This document shows positions 8,341-15,988 of a DNA stretch of 64,000 nt, one piece after another. Source of the DNA: CAXXOK01 sp963678055 (GTDB lineage Bacteria; Bacillota; Clostridia; Christensenellales; Aristaeellaceae); assembly GCA_963678055.1 (NCBI GenBank), contig OY782679.1, positions 1,860,001 to 1,924,000 of the forward strand, written 5' to 3'. The position numbers and the translations under genes were made by a program. The number at the start of each line of letters is the position of its first letter. Position 1 is the first letter of the stretch. The notes beneath the pieces are model-generated. The model ran no database searches. It worked only from the letters and a program-made list of their open reading frames with translations, and was not told where the DNA came from.

Positions 8341-9351
8341 TTACTTGTACATTTCAGCCGCTTCTTTCAGCGTCTCATAGGTTTCGGTGCCCGGCAGGCC
8401 CTGTTCGTCCATCACAGACAGCCAGTTGGCAACGATCGGTTCGACGACGGCATGGAACTCAGCCATTTCTTCATCGGTGAAGTCGGAGAAGATCACGCCT
8501 TTTTCAGTCGCGAAATCAATGGCGGGCTGCACTTCTTCGTCATACAGTTTGCCGATCTTTTCGGGGAACTCGGCCAGCAATTCTTCGATCACAGCCTGGT
8601 CTTCTGCGGACATCTTGTCCCAGCTGTCCCAGTTCATAACCATGACCAGCGGGGTGACATACATATTGCACATGTAAACGTGCGATACAACTTCGCCAAG
8701 TTTGAAGGATTTCAGCGCGGAGATCGCCATGAAGGTGCCATCCACGATACTGCGGTCAAGGGCGTCATACAGGTCGCTGACGGGCAGCGAGACTTCGGTG
8801 GCGCCAAGGCCTTTCACAACGTCGTTGTAGAAGGTGCCCGGGGATCTGAGTTTTTTACCGACCAGGTCAGCTGCAGAGTCCAGCTCCATCTTGGAGAAGA
8901 TCTGGCCAACGTCGGTGCTGCCGAACCACAGGAGCTTCAGGGTGGTGTAGTCGTACTCCTGCAGCACATCCTGAATCTGGGCTGCCGCCATGTTCGCCTG
9001 ATACGAGGTATCGAACATGAAGGGGAATTCTTCGATCATAGACAGCAGAAATCTGCCGGGGGTATATGCGGGCAGAATGAAGGAGATGTCGACGATGCCG
9101 GCTTCGGCGGCGTCGATGGCATCGGTGGCCGCTACGAGCGAGTTACCGCCATGGATGACGATTTCTACGCGGCCGTCAGTCTTTTCTTCCACTTCGTCAG
9201 CGAAAGGCTGGAGAATGTGCACATGCAGGGGGTGCATGTTAGACATAAAATGGCTGAGGTTCAGGGTCAATGCACCTGCGCTTGCCATCAATGCAAAAGT
9301 CAGTACGACTGACAGCAAAATGGTAACGTTCCTTTTGAGAGTTTTGTTCAT
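8341..9351 (-). CDS. dctP: TRAP transporter substrate-binding protein, DctP family
   Basis: A 336-residue secreted solute receptor. Residues 1-27 form a signal peptide (MNKTLKRNVTILLSV..., ending ASAGA); there is no lipobox cysteine. The mature protein has DctP features: LQPFADEVEEKTDGRVEI, and the conserved GKKLRSPGTFYND, where the Arg normally binds the substrate carboxylate. The ligand is therefore expected to be an organic acid. It is the first gene of the minus-strand operon, so its promoter is in 9352-9695. ATG is preceded by AAGGAGGATACCAG. Confidence 0.93.
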   Translation of the reverse strand: MNKTLKRNVTILLSVVLTFALMASAGALTLNLSHFMSNMHPLHVHILQPFADEVEEKTDGRVEIVIHGGNSLVAATDAIDAAEAGIVDISFILPAYTPGRFLLSMIEEFPFMFDTSYQANMAAAQIQDVLQEYDYTTLKLLWFGSTDVGQIFSKMELDSAADLVGKKLRSPGTFYNDVVKGLGATEVSLPVSDLYDALDRSIVDGTFMAISALKSFKLGEVVSHVYMCNMYVTPLVMVMNWDSWDKMSAEDQAVIEELLAEFPEKIGKLYDEEVQPAIDFATEKGVIFSDFTDEEMAEFHAVVEPIVANWLSVMDEQGLPGTETYETLKEAAEMYK

Positions 9352-9695
9352 TCTGGTATCCTCCTTATTTTTTGTGCAAACGGATTCACTTAGCGAATGT
9401 TGAGATCATTCCGATCTTTCGGTAATGATACCACCACAGAACTTGTTCACCCCCCGTACAACTATACTATTCTAATCCGTGACTGTGGTTTGCGTTGACA
9501 TCATTCACCGAAACCATTCATTCTAATTACAGATTATTCGATAGGTTTGCGTTTGTCAAGCGTTTTTTTCTTCAAACACTTTACAAAAGCAAAAGAGTAA
9601 TATATAATTATTGCATAACACAATGAACATAGTTCGATGAACGCGTTCATCATGCTATAATTTAATACCTTAAGGAGAAAAAGGAGGAAGCAGCT
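9352..9695. promoter_or_regulatory. Divergent promoter/operator region of the TRAP and flavoprotein operons
   Basis: 344 bp without a gene, between two divergent operons. It contains three inverted repeats of the form GAAC-N2/3-GTTC: 9439-9448 (GAACTTGTTC), 9625-9635 (GAACATAGTTC) and 9639-9648 (GAACGCGTTC, inside a 16-bp perfect palindrome). It also has a TATAAT at 9656-9661 for the plus-strand operon. An imperfect inverted repeat near 9402-9429 lies in the dctP leader. The repeats are likely sites for the nearby TetR regulators. Confidence 0.7.
9636..9651. promoter_or_regulatory. 16-bp palindromic operator just upstream of a -10 box
   Basis: GATGAACGCGTTCATC is a perfect palindrome, placed directly before the -10 hexamer TATAAT (9656-9661), in the spacer position where a repressor would block RNA polymerase. 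A related GAAC-ATA-GTTC site precedes it by a few bases. A half copy, CATGGTGAACG, occurs on the minus strand at about 14882-14892 between the two tetR genes, which points to TetR binding at both places. Confidence 0.72.
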
Positions 9696-11168
9696 TTGGC
9701 AAGCATCAAAAAAGAACTCGTTGGCATTGTCGGGGAACAGAATGTGATCGATAGCCCGGAAGTTCTGGAGTCGTTTTCCAGTGACCTGAGTTTTGCCACG
9801 CCTATGATGCCGGTGATGGTTGTAAAACCTGAAAACGCCGCACAGGTCCAGGAATTGGTCAAATGGGCGAACACTACCAAAACACCGCTTGTCCCGATCA
9901 GCTCGGCAGGGCCCCACTTCAAAGGAGACACGGTGCCCAGCGTGCCAGAATCGGTCATCGTAGACCTCAGTGGCATGAACAAAATCCTCAGCATCAACCG
10001 CCAGCAGAGGATGGCCATTATCGAGCCCGGCGTCACCTACGAACAGCTTTTACCCGCTCTGGCCAAGGAAGGCATGACCATCGCAATGCCCCTGACCCCC
10101 AAAGCAGGCAAATCCGTATTGACCAGCATGCTGGAAGTCGAACCCCGGCTCAACGTGCTGCATCAGTTCAACTATACCGAGCCCCTGCGCTGCACCGAAG
10201 TCACCTATGGCGACGGCAACCAGATCTACACCGGTGAAGCCGGCAACGCACCCAAAGATCTGGGCAAGCAGTGGGACCTTGCCAAGTGGCAGGTACACCC
10301 CAACGGCCCGCAGATGACCGACATGCTCCGCATGGTCATGCAGGCACAGGGCAGCATGGGTATCGTCACCTGGGCATCGTTCAAGTGCGAACTCGTTCCT
10401 ACTATTAAAAAGATGGTTCTTGCATCCGCCACCAAGTCCACCGATTTGGAAGCGTTTATGTATAAGGTCATCTGGTCGCGTTTTGGCGATAAGATCTTCA
10501 TGATGAACCGCGCCTATCTTGCCTCGCTGGTTGCTGAAAGCTGTGAGCAAATTGCCGATTTGAAAACAAAACTGCCCAACTGGGTAGCGGCAGTCGGCGT
10601 ATCCGGCGATATCATTTTGCCGGAAATGAAAGTAGACGGTCAGATGAAGGATTTGGAAGACATTTCCCAGCTGACCGGTGCCAATCTTGATTCCTCCGTA
10701 CCCGGCCTCGTCGGCGATGACCTGAACGAAAAGGTCACCAGCGTATCCGGCGAAACGTACTGGAAACAGACCCAGAAGGGCGCTTTCCAGGAGATTTTCT
10801 TTGTCACTACGCTTGATAAAACGTCCAAGTTCATCGCCCTGATGTATGAACTGGCCGTGGAAGCGGGCTATCCTTCCGAGGATATCGGCGTGTACATCCA
10901 GCCCCAGCACATGGGTACGTCCGTGCACCTGGAGTTCGTCCTGCCCTACGATCCTTCCAGTGTCAGCGAAGTGAAAAAGACCAAGGCGCTGTACGAAAAG
11001 GCCAGCCGCGAAATGTCCAAGCTCGGCGCTTACTACGCACGGCCCTATGGCATTTGGAACAATATTCAACTCAATAAAGATGCACAGTCCTATGTGCTGC
11101 TGCAACGGATGAAGAATATCTTTGATCCGAACAATATCATGAACACCGGCAAACTCACCCTGCATTAA
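9696..11168 (+). CDS. FAD-binding oxidoreductase (GlcD/VAO-like) A
   Basis: A 490-residue PCMH-type flavoprotein. The N-terminal FAD domain shows VKPENAAQVQELVKWAN, VIVDLSGMNKIL and AIIEPGVTYEQLLPALAKEGM, as in glycolate/lactate dehydrogenase GlcD. The C terminus ends with FDPNNIMNTGKLTLH, the usual end of these enzymes. The FAD pyrophosphate loop is atypical (LVPISSAGPHFKGD where GlcD has a Gly-rich 'RGGGTS' loop), so substrate and flavin attachment may differ. It starts at TTG after AAGGAGGAAG. A Fe-S (CCG) protein follows 24 bp on and a second flavoprotein after it, so electrons probably pass from flavin to the Fe-S subunit. The substrate is unknown; a 2-hydroxy acid or alcohol is plausible. 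Confidence 0.85.
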   Translation: MASIKKELVGIVGEQNVIDSPEVLESFSSDLSFATPMMPVMVVKPENAAQVQELVKWANTTKTPLVPISSAGPHFKGDTVPSVPESVIVDLSGMNKILSINRQQRMAIIEPGVTYEQLLPALAKEGMTIAMPLTPKAGKSVLTSMLEVEPRLNVLHQFNYTEPLRCTEVTYGDGNQIYTGEAGNAPKDLGKQWDLAKWQVHPNGPQMTDMLRMVMQAQGSMGIVTWASFKCELVPTIKKMVLASATKSTDLEAFMYKVIWSRFGDKIFMMNRAYLASLVAESCEQIADLKTKLPNWVAAVGVSGDIILPEMKVDGQMKDLEDISQLTGANLDSSVPGLVGDDLNEKVTSVSGETYWKQTQKGAFQEIFFVTTLDKTSKFIALMYELAVEAGYPSEDIGVYIQPQHMGTSVHLEFVLPYDPSSVSEVKKTKALYEKASREMSKLGAYYARPYGIWNNIQLNKDAQSYVLLQRMKNIFDPNNIMNTGKLTLH

Positions 11169-11192
11169 TCGGTTGAAAAGGAGGATACAGAG

Positions 11193-12467
11193 ATGGCTTT
11201 AAAGGATTACAGACCCATGATGGAGCGTTGCAGCAACTGCGCCGGCTGTAAATTTATCCCGTTTGATAAAGTGCAGAGCCTCAGATTCGCTGAGAACTGC
11301 CCCAGCATCGGTTACTACAATTTTATGACCTATTCGGCCCGTGGCCGCTTTCAACTCAGCCAGAGCCTGCTGGACGGCAGGGCCGAAATGGATGAGACCG
11401 TCACCGACCTGATCCACTCCTGCACATCCTGTGGTTACTGCGATATCGGCTGCAAAGTCACCCGCTATAACCTGGACGTGCTGGACCATAATATTGAGCA
11501 GAAAGCCTACGCCGTAGAAAATGGCAAAATTCTGCCCGGTCAGCGGCCCATTATGGATACCCTCGCCAAAGAAAACAGCATGATCCCCGGCACCAAGAAG
11601 CAAAACCGCATGGATTGGGCCGAAGGCCTGAACATGAAGGACTTAATGAAGGAACAGGGCGAAGTCGCGTTCTTTGCCGGCTGTAAATACAGCTACACCC
11701 CCAAACTGCAGGATGCAGCGCGTGCCGCTGTGAAATTGCTGCAAAAAGCGGGCGTCGACGTAGGCACTCTGGGCGCAGCGGACAACTGCTGCACTGGCCG
11801 CGCCAAGCAAATGGGCTTTTTCAAAGAGTTTGAAAAAGGTGCCACCAACAACATCAAAGCATTCCAGACTGCAGGCGTGAAAACCATCATCACCCCCTGC
11901 TCGGACTGCTACCATTCCTTCAAGCGCCAGTACGCCAAACTCGGCCTGGATGTCAAGGTTCTCCATGTTGTTGAATACATTGACCAACTGATTCAGGAAG
12001 GCAAACTGACCTTCACCAAGGAAGTGCCCATGACCGTGACCTATCACGATCCCTGCCACCTTGGCCGCCTGGGCGAATCCTATGTGCCGTGGGAAGGTAA
12101 AGAAAAGAAAATCTTCAACCAAATCCACACCTGGGAACCCCGCAAACCCAGATACAACGGCGCGTACGGCATTTACGATGCCCCCCGCAACATCCTCAAA
12201 GCCATTCCCGGCGTCAAGCTCGTGGAAATGGAAAGAATTCGTGAGTACTCCTGGTGCTGCGGCGCCGGCGCCAACTGCCAAGAGTCCAACCCGGAATTCT
12301 CCGCCTGGACTGCCGGCGAGCGCGTGACCGAAGCAAACGCAACCGGAGCAGAAGCCCTGGTTACCGCTTGCCCCTGGTGCCAAGACAATTTTGACAATGC
12401 TGTAGACGAGAATGGCAACAAGATTAACGTTGTTGACATTATTGATCTCGTACAGCAAGCACTGTGA
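11193..12467 (+). CDS. Fe-S protein with two CCG domains (GlcF/HdrD-like)
   Basis: A 424-residue electron-transfer subunit. The N terminus has two 4Fe-4S motifs, CSNCAGCK...CP and CTSCGYCDIGCK. Two CCG domains follow: DNCCTGRAKQ with CSDCYHSF, and DPCHLGRLGE, WCCGAGANC and CPWCQDNF. This is the layout of GlcF, LutA/LldE and heterodisulfide reductase HdrD relatives, which move electrons between a flavoprotein and a quinone, ferredoxin or thiol partner. Ribosome binding site AAGGAGGATACAG. It sits between two flavoprotein genes with short gaps (24 and 13 bp), so one complex with two different flavin subunits is likely. Confidence 0.9.
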   Translation: MALKDYRPMMERCSNCAGCKFIPFDKVQSLRFAENCPSIGYYNFMTYSARGRFQLSQSLLDGRAEMDETVTDLIHSCTSCGYCDIGCKVTRYNLDVLDHNIEQKAYAVENGKILPGQRPIMDTLAKENSMIPGTKKQNRMDWAEGLNMKDLMKEQGEVAFFAGCKYSYTPKLQDAARAAVKLLQKAGVDVGTLGAADNCCTGRAKQMGFFKEFEKGATNNIKAFQTAGVKTIITPCSDCYHSFKRQYAKLGLDVKVLHVVEYIDQLIQEGKLTFTKEVPMTVTYHDPCHLGRLGESYVPWEGKEKKIFNQIHTWEPRKPRYNGAYGIYDAPRNILKAIPGVKLVEMERIREYSWCCGAGANCQESNPEFSAWTAGERVTEANATGAEALVTACPWCQDNFDNAVDENGNKINVVDIIDLVQQAL

Positions 12468-12480
12468 GAGGAGGCAGAGT

Positions 12481-14148
12481 ATGACTTTATCGAATGAGAT
12501 TTATCAAGCACTGGAAGCTGTCGTTGGTAAACGCAATATCTCCAGGAACTTGGGTGTCCGTGAATCCTACCGGAACGTTCCTTCTCAGTCTTCGGCTCAC
12601 TATGGCCCGTCTGAGCACTGGACTCCCCTGCCCCAGGCCGTGGTTCTGCCCGGCAACACCGAAGAAGTGCAGGGCGTAATCCGCCTTTGCAACAAATACG
12701 GCATCGAGTTCAAAGCATCCACCACCTTCTGGTCCACCATGGGTTACATTGGCGGCGATTACGCCATCCAGTTGGACACCCGGCGCATGAAGAGCGTTGA
12801 AATCGACCAGAAAAACATGACCGCAGTCATCGAGCCCTTCGCCATCGGTGCCACGGTACAGGCTGAAGCCCTGAAGTATGGCTTGAACCTGAACATCCCC
12901 GGCGTAGGCTGCAGCTCCTCCACCCTGGCCAACTTCTCCTCCTGGGCGGCCTTCGGCCCCAACTCCATCTCCATGGGCGCGGGTTCTGAAAACATGCTCG
13001 GCGTGGAATGGGTTCTGCCCTCCGGCGAAGTAATGCGTACAGGCTCCTGGGGATCCGGCGATGGCTGGTTCTGCGGCGAAGGCCCCGGCCCCAGCCAAAG
13101 GGGTATGCTCAGAGGTATCTTCGGTGCCGCCGGCACGTTCGGCGTCTGCACGAAGATGGCTGTCAGGCTGCATCCGTGGCCGGGTCCCAAAGTACTGCCC
13201 ACCTATGGCACCATTCCCGCCTACAAAGCGGATCTGGGCGATAACTTCCGCTGCTACACCCTGTGTTTCCCTGATTGGCAAGCCTGGGCGCGCTCCACGC
13301 AGTATTTCTATGAGTGCGATGTGCTCTACACCGGTCACCGCCAGTTCAACATGTTCGGCCGCGATCTGAAAGCATTCATGCTCAAGATCATCACCAATCC
13401 GGACGCACAGCTGGCCGACCTCCCCGGTATGCTGGATGATCCGTACCTGCAGGAGCAGAACAAGAGCATGAAGCTTGAGTATCAGGTCATCATCGCGGGC
13501 ATCACCGAGCGCGATATGGCATACAAAGAAGCGGCCGTGAACTACATTCTGGAACAGACCGGCGGCTGGAAGAACGAAATGATGCTCGAAAAAGACATGC
13601 ACGATTTCGCACTTCTGTACCTGACGCGTCTTGGCCACAAAAACCTCAACTACGTCATGTGCGGCGCGTACGAAGGCACCTTCGGCCTGACCGGCAACGT
13701 ATGGAAAGCCGTCGAAGTCGCCGAAGAAGCAGCCGCCATCAAGAAAGAATGGGAACAGAAATACACCCACATCGCAGCCACCGGCGGCGACTCCTCCATG
13801 GGTGGTGTGTCCAGCCTCGGCGGCGGCGGATCGACCGGTTGGGAATTCTTCACCAACTTCGACTCCTACGACAAAGACTCTGTCCACGGCACCGCCAAGT
13901 TTGTTGACGGCAACCAGTTGTTCCACAACAAGTATGCCTTTGGTCCGGACTTCTGCCGTTGGAACTCCGACGTGCGTCATATGGACGGCTACTACTTTAA
14001 GCAGGAAGAGCACAACGAAATGTTCTCCAAAGCGCCGCAGCCCTGGGTATTCGCCTATCAATACAAGATTCGTGAAGCGATCAACCCCAACAATCTCTGC
14101 GGTTCCTATGTCAGAACGCTGGATCCCGACACGATGGAAAAAGCGTAA
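12481..14148 (+). CDS. FAD-binding oxidoreductase (GlcD/VAO-like) B
   Basis: A 555-residue PCMH-type flavoprotein, larger than flavoprotein A and only distantly similar. Features: TPLPQAVVLPGNTEEVQGVIRLCNKYGIEF, QLDTRRMKSVEID, AVIEPFAIGATVQAEALKYGL, NIPGVGCSSSTLANFSSW, and the C-terminal AINPNNLCGSYV. The FAD loop reads FKASTTFWSTMGYIGGD, again unlike the GlcD consensus. Closest general match is the vanillyl-alcohol oxidase/4-cresol dehydrogenase/GlcD superfamily. I start it at the ATG at 12481, preceded by GAGAGGAGGCAGAGT; an upstream extension would overlap the Fe-S gene. It ends shortly before a strong terminator. Substrate unknown. Confidence 0.85.
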   Translation: MTLSNEIYQALEAVVGKRNISRNLGVRESYRNVPSQSSAHYGPSEHWTPLPQAVVLPGNTEEVQGVIRLCNKYGIEFKASTTFWSTMGYIGGDYAIQLDTRRMKSVEIDQKNMTAVIEPFAIGATVQAEALKYGLNLNIPGVGCSSSTLANFSSWAAFGPNSISMGAGSENMLGVEWVLPSGEVMRTGSWGSGDGWFCGEGPGPSQRGMLRGIFGAAGTFGVCTKMAVRLHPWPGPKVLPTYGTIPAYKADLGDNFRCYTLCFPDWQAWARSTQYFYECDVLYTGHRQFNMFGRDLKAFMLKIITNPDAQLADLPGMLDDPYLQEQNKSMKLEYQVIIAGITERDMAYKEAAVNYILEQTGGWKNEMMLEKDMHDFALLYLTRLGHKNLNYVMCGAYEGTFGLTGNVWKAVEVAEEAAAIKKEWEQKYTHIAATGGDSSMGGVSSLGGGGSTGWEFFTNFDSYDKDSVHGTAKFVDGNQLFHNKYAFGPDFCRWNSDVRHMDGYYFKQEEHNEMFSKAPQPWVFAYQYKIREAINPNNLCGSYVRTLDPDTMEKA

Positions 14149-14161
14149 TCAATGTCACTCA

Positions 14162-14201
14162 AAAAACCGGATGGAAGGGTTTCGCCTTCCATCCGGTTTT
14201 T
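14162..14201. terminator. Bidirectional intrinsic terminator
   Basis: A 17-bp perfect stem (AAAAACCGGATGGAAGG and its complement) around a 6-nt loop, with T-runs on both strands. It ends the flavoprotein operon and the convergent tetR gene. Confidence 0.92.
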
Positions 14202-14215
14202 CACTACAGCCTTGT

Positions 14216-14803
14216 TTATTTGGGTTGAAGCAGCGACACCTGCATGGTCATGATTTCTATGGTTTTCTCTTCGACATCATACTGACCGTCCCGTAGGCCC
14301 CAGTCAAATACAATGCCTCTGGCAATCAGGAATAGAAAGTCCACCAGCTCGTCCGGCGTTTTGGTTTGAATCAGTTCGTTCTTCTCCTGCCCCTGGCGGA
14401 TAATATCAGCCAGCACCGTTTGCATCAGGCGGCCTTTTTTGAGGAAGTATTTATTTTCGATATTATACAGATGCGTTGTGAACCCCACGGTATTGCGCTC
14501 GGAGTATTTGGCATAGTAGCGGAAGTACTCAATAATGCGCTCCGGCGCGGTTTCGGCCTCCATTCCCGCCATCATTTGCCTGAAATATTCGTCGGCCTTG
14601 TAGTATATTTCGTAAAGAATATCATCCTTAGATTTGTAGTAATGGTAAAACGTACCGATGGATACCCCGGCCTTCTTGGCGATATCCTTGATGGTGATCT
14701 TATTAAAGCCCTTTTTTGTCATCAAGCCAAAGGCTGTATTGTAGATCCGCTTGTGCGTCTCCTCTGCCTGGAACTGCCTGCTGGTCAAATCTCTGGTTTG
14801 CAA
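14216..14803 (-). CDS. TetR family transcriptional regulator 1
   Basis: A 195-residue repressor-type protein. The N-terminal helix-turn-helix is clear: THKRIYNTAFGLMTKKGFNKITIKDIAKKAGVSIGTFYHYYKSKDDIL in the full protein. The C-terminal half is a helical ligand-binding domain. I choose a TTG start at 14801-14803, because AAGGTGAT sits 4-10 nt upstream; the longer GTG start at 14833 lacks a site. It is divergent from a second TetR gene and convergent with the flavoprotein operon. The likely target is the GAAC-N2-GTTC sites in the divergent promoter region, with a pathway CoA-ester or acid as ligand (inference). Confidence 0.88.
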   Translation of the reverse strand: MQTRDLTSRQFQAEETHKRIYNTAFGLMTKKGFNKITIKDIAKKAGVSIGTFYHYYKSKDDILYEIYYKADEYFRQMMAGMEAETAPERIIEYFRYYAKYSERNTVGFTTHLYNIENKYFLKKGRLMQTVLADIIRQGQEKNELIQTKTPDELVDFLFLIARGIVFDWGLRDGQYDVEEKTIEIMTMQVSLLQPK

Positions 14804-14940
14804 TACAATCACCTTTTTATTTATTTCTAACACTTAGCATAGTAGCAAAAATACCTCGCCTTGGCAACAAATTTCCTTTCGTTCGTTCACCATGCTGTCA
14901 CGAAAACCAATAGGCAATGGACTTACAGCGCATCCACATA

Positions 14941-14968
14941 TTGACTTATTCTGCAATCTGGGTATGAT
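14941..14968 (+). promoter_or_regulatory. Promoter for TetR regulator 2
   Basis: TTGACT (14941-14946) and TATGAT (14963-14968) with a 16-bp spacer, 45 bp upstream of the ATG. A half operator resembling the palindrome at 9636 lies about 50 bp upstream (14882-14892). Confidence 0.65.
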
Positions 14969-15012
14969 AGAATAGGAAGAATAATTCGCCTCGTTAGAAG
15001 GAGATCCTGTCC

Positions 15013-15591
15013 ATGATGACCTCACGCGATTATCAAGCGCAGCAAACCAAAAACCGAATCTATGACGCCGCTATTTTGCTGATGCAAACCAACGGTGTGA
15101 AACAAACTACGATTGAAGGCATCTGTAAAAAAGCGAAAGTATCTGTCGGCTCTTTTTATAATTATTTTAAATCTAAGGATGATATACTATATTCAGTCTT
15201 TGAATCCGCCGATCGTTATTTTGCGGATGTTGTTGTACCGGATATCTATAAACTGTCAGGAAAAGAACAGCTCAGCCGCTATTTCTGGCACTATGGCCAC
15301 TATGTATCCAGCCGTGGGCTGGACTTTGCCCGGCATTTGTTCTTCAACAGCGATAACAAAGCATTTATCGACCAACGCCGCTATATGCACACACTACTAT
15401 CCATCATTTTGCAGCAGCAGATTGACGAAGGCATACTAAACGTGCAAATGCAAGCCAACGAGCTGGAAGAGTTCCTGTTTATTATAGCCCGCGGCATTGT
15501 AAACGACTGGTGCCTGCGCGAAGGCAAGCATGACCTGACCTTACGTATGCAGGCGATGATGGATAAGGTGCTGGATTTATACTATCAATAA
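15013..15591 (+). CDS. TetR family transcriptional regulator 2
   Basis: A 192-residue TetR protein with N-terminal helix-turn-helix (KNRIYDAAILLM...TIEGICKKAKVSVGSFYNYFKSKDDIL). It is a recognisable paralogue of TetR 1: both share the F-Y-x-Y-[FY]-K-S-K-D-D-I-L helix end, the EFLFIIARGIV..DW-type segment near the C terminus and the same length. The pair is divergently transcribed, suggesting duplication and control of one regulon with two ligands or two promoters. ATG follows AGAAGGAGATCC. Confidence 0.9.
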   Translation: MMTSRDYQAQQTKNRIYDAAILLMQTNGVKQTTIEGICKKAKVSVGSFYNYFKSKDDILYSVFESADRYFADVVVPDIYKLSGKEQLSRYFWHYGHYVSSRGLDFARHLFFNSDNKAFIDQRRYMHTLLSIILQQQIDEGILNVQMQANELEEFLFIIARGIVNDWCLREGKHDLTLRMQAMMDKVLDLYYQ

Positions 15592-15988
15592 ATCACAATC
15601 CAACCCCCTAAACCAAATGGTCTTTACAGCACCGGTAGATAATTCTGCCGGTGTTTTGCATCCATTAGGTATTGGCAGTACCTAAAAAGCTGCCATTCAG
15701 CCGTATAAACAACGCTAATAGCTTCAAACTACGCCCAAATAGCGCTAAACCTGTATCCTGCAACACCTTCGTGTATTGACACAGGTTCTTTACCTATGAT
15801 AAATTTAAGGGTAAGAGATTGTATCCAAAGCATGACCCGGTACAATCCAGCAACCCATCGCAGTAGTACGGTATCCGGACGACGCAACTCCCGCCTGAAT
15901 CCGGCAGGCACACACACTCCATCGGGAGTCTTGGGACATGTGAGGCAAGCCTTGCATGCCCTCATTATTACAAAGTAGGTGCAGTAGT
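15592..15988 (+). promoter_or_regulatory. Terminator, promoter and structured leader before the aro operon
   Basis: 397 bp without a supported gene. First comes the tetR terminator (15630-15657). A promoter follows: TTGACA (15776-15781), 18-bp spacer, TAAATT (15800-15805). The roughly 180-nt leader contains ACTCCCG (15887-15893), which can pair with CGGGAGT (15923-15929) around an inner CCTG/CAGG hairpin; a rival pairing uses ACTCC (15916-15920) with GGAGT (15925-15929). This looks like a switchable leader. It lacks a T-box consensus. A 49-codon frame from 15831 has only one Tyr and no Phe or Trp, so classical attenuation is not supported. Confidence 0.5.
15630..15657 (+). terminator. Intrinsic terminator after TetR regulator 2
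   Basis: CACCGG-T-AGA, loop TAAT, TCT-G-CCGGTG, followed by TTTT. The stem is about 10 bp with one wobble pair. Confidence 0.75.

Noticed and set aside
8323..9312. 329-codon open frame on the plus strand
   Set aside because: Antisense to dctP, which has a signal peptide and family motifs.
10050..11165. 371-codon open frame on the minus strand
   Set aside because: Antisense to flavoprotein A with no supporting start site.
12487..14061. 524-codon open frame on the minus strand
   Set aside because: Antisense to flavoprotein B; composition is His/Gly/Val-rich as expected from reverse GC-rich codons, with no domain.
15796..15978. 60-codon frame in the aro leader as an attenuation peptide
   Set aside because: It has one Tyr, no Phe or Trp, and no Shine-Dalgarno site, so a translated attenuator is not supported.
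15806..15988. T-box riboswitch in the aro leader
   Set aside because: No AGGGTGGNACCGCG-like element is present before aroF.
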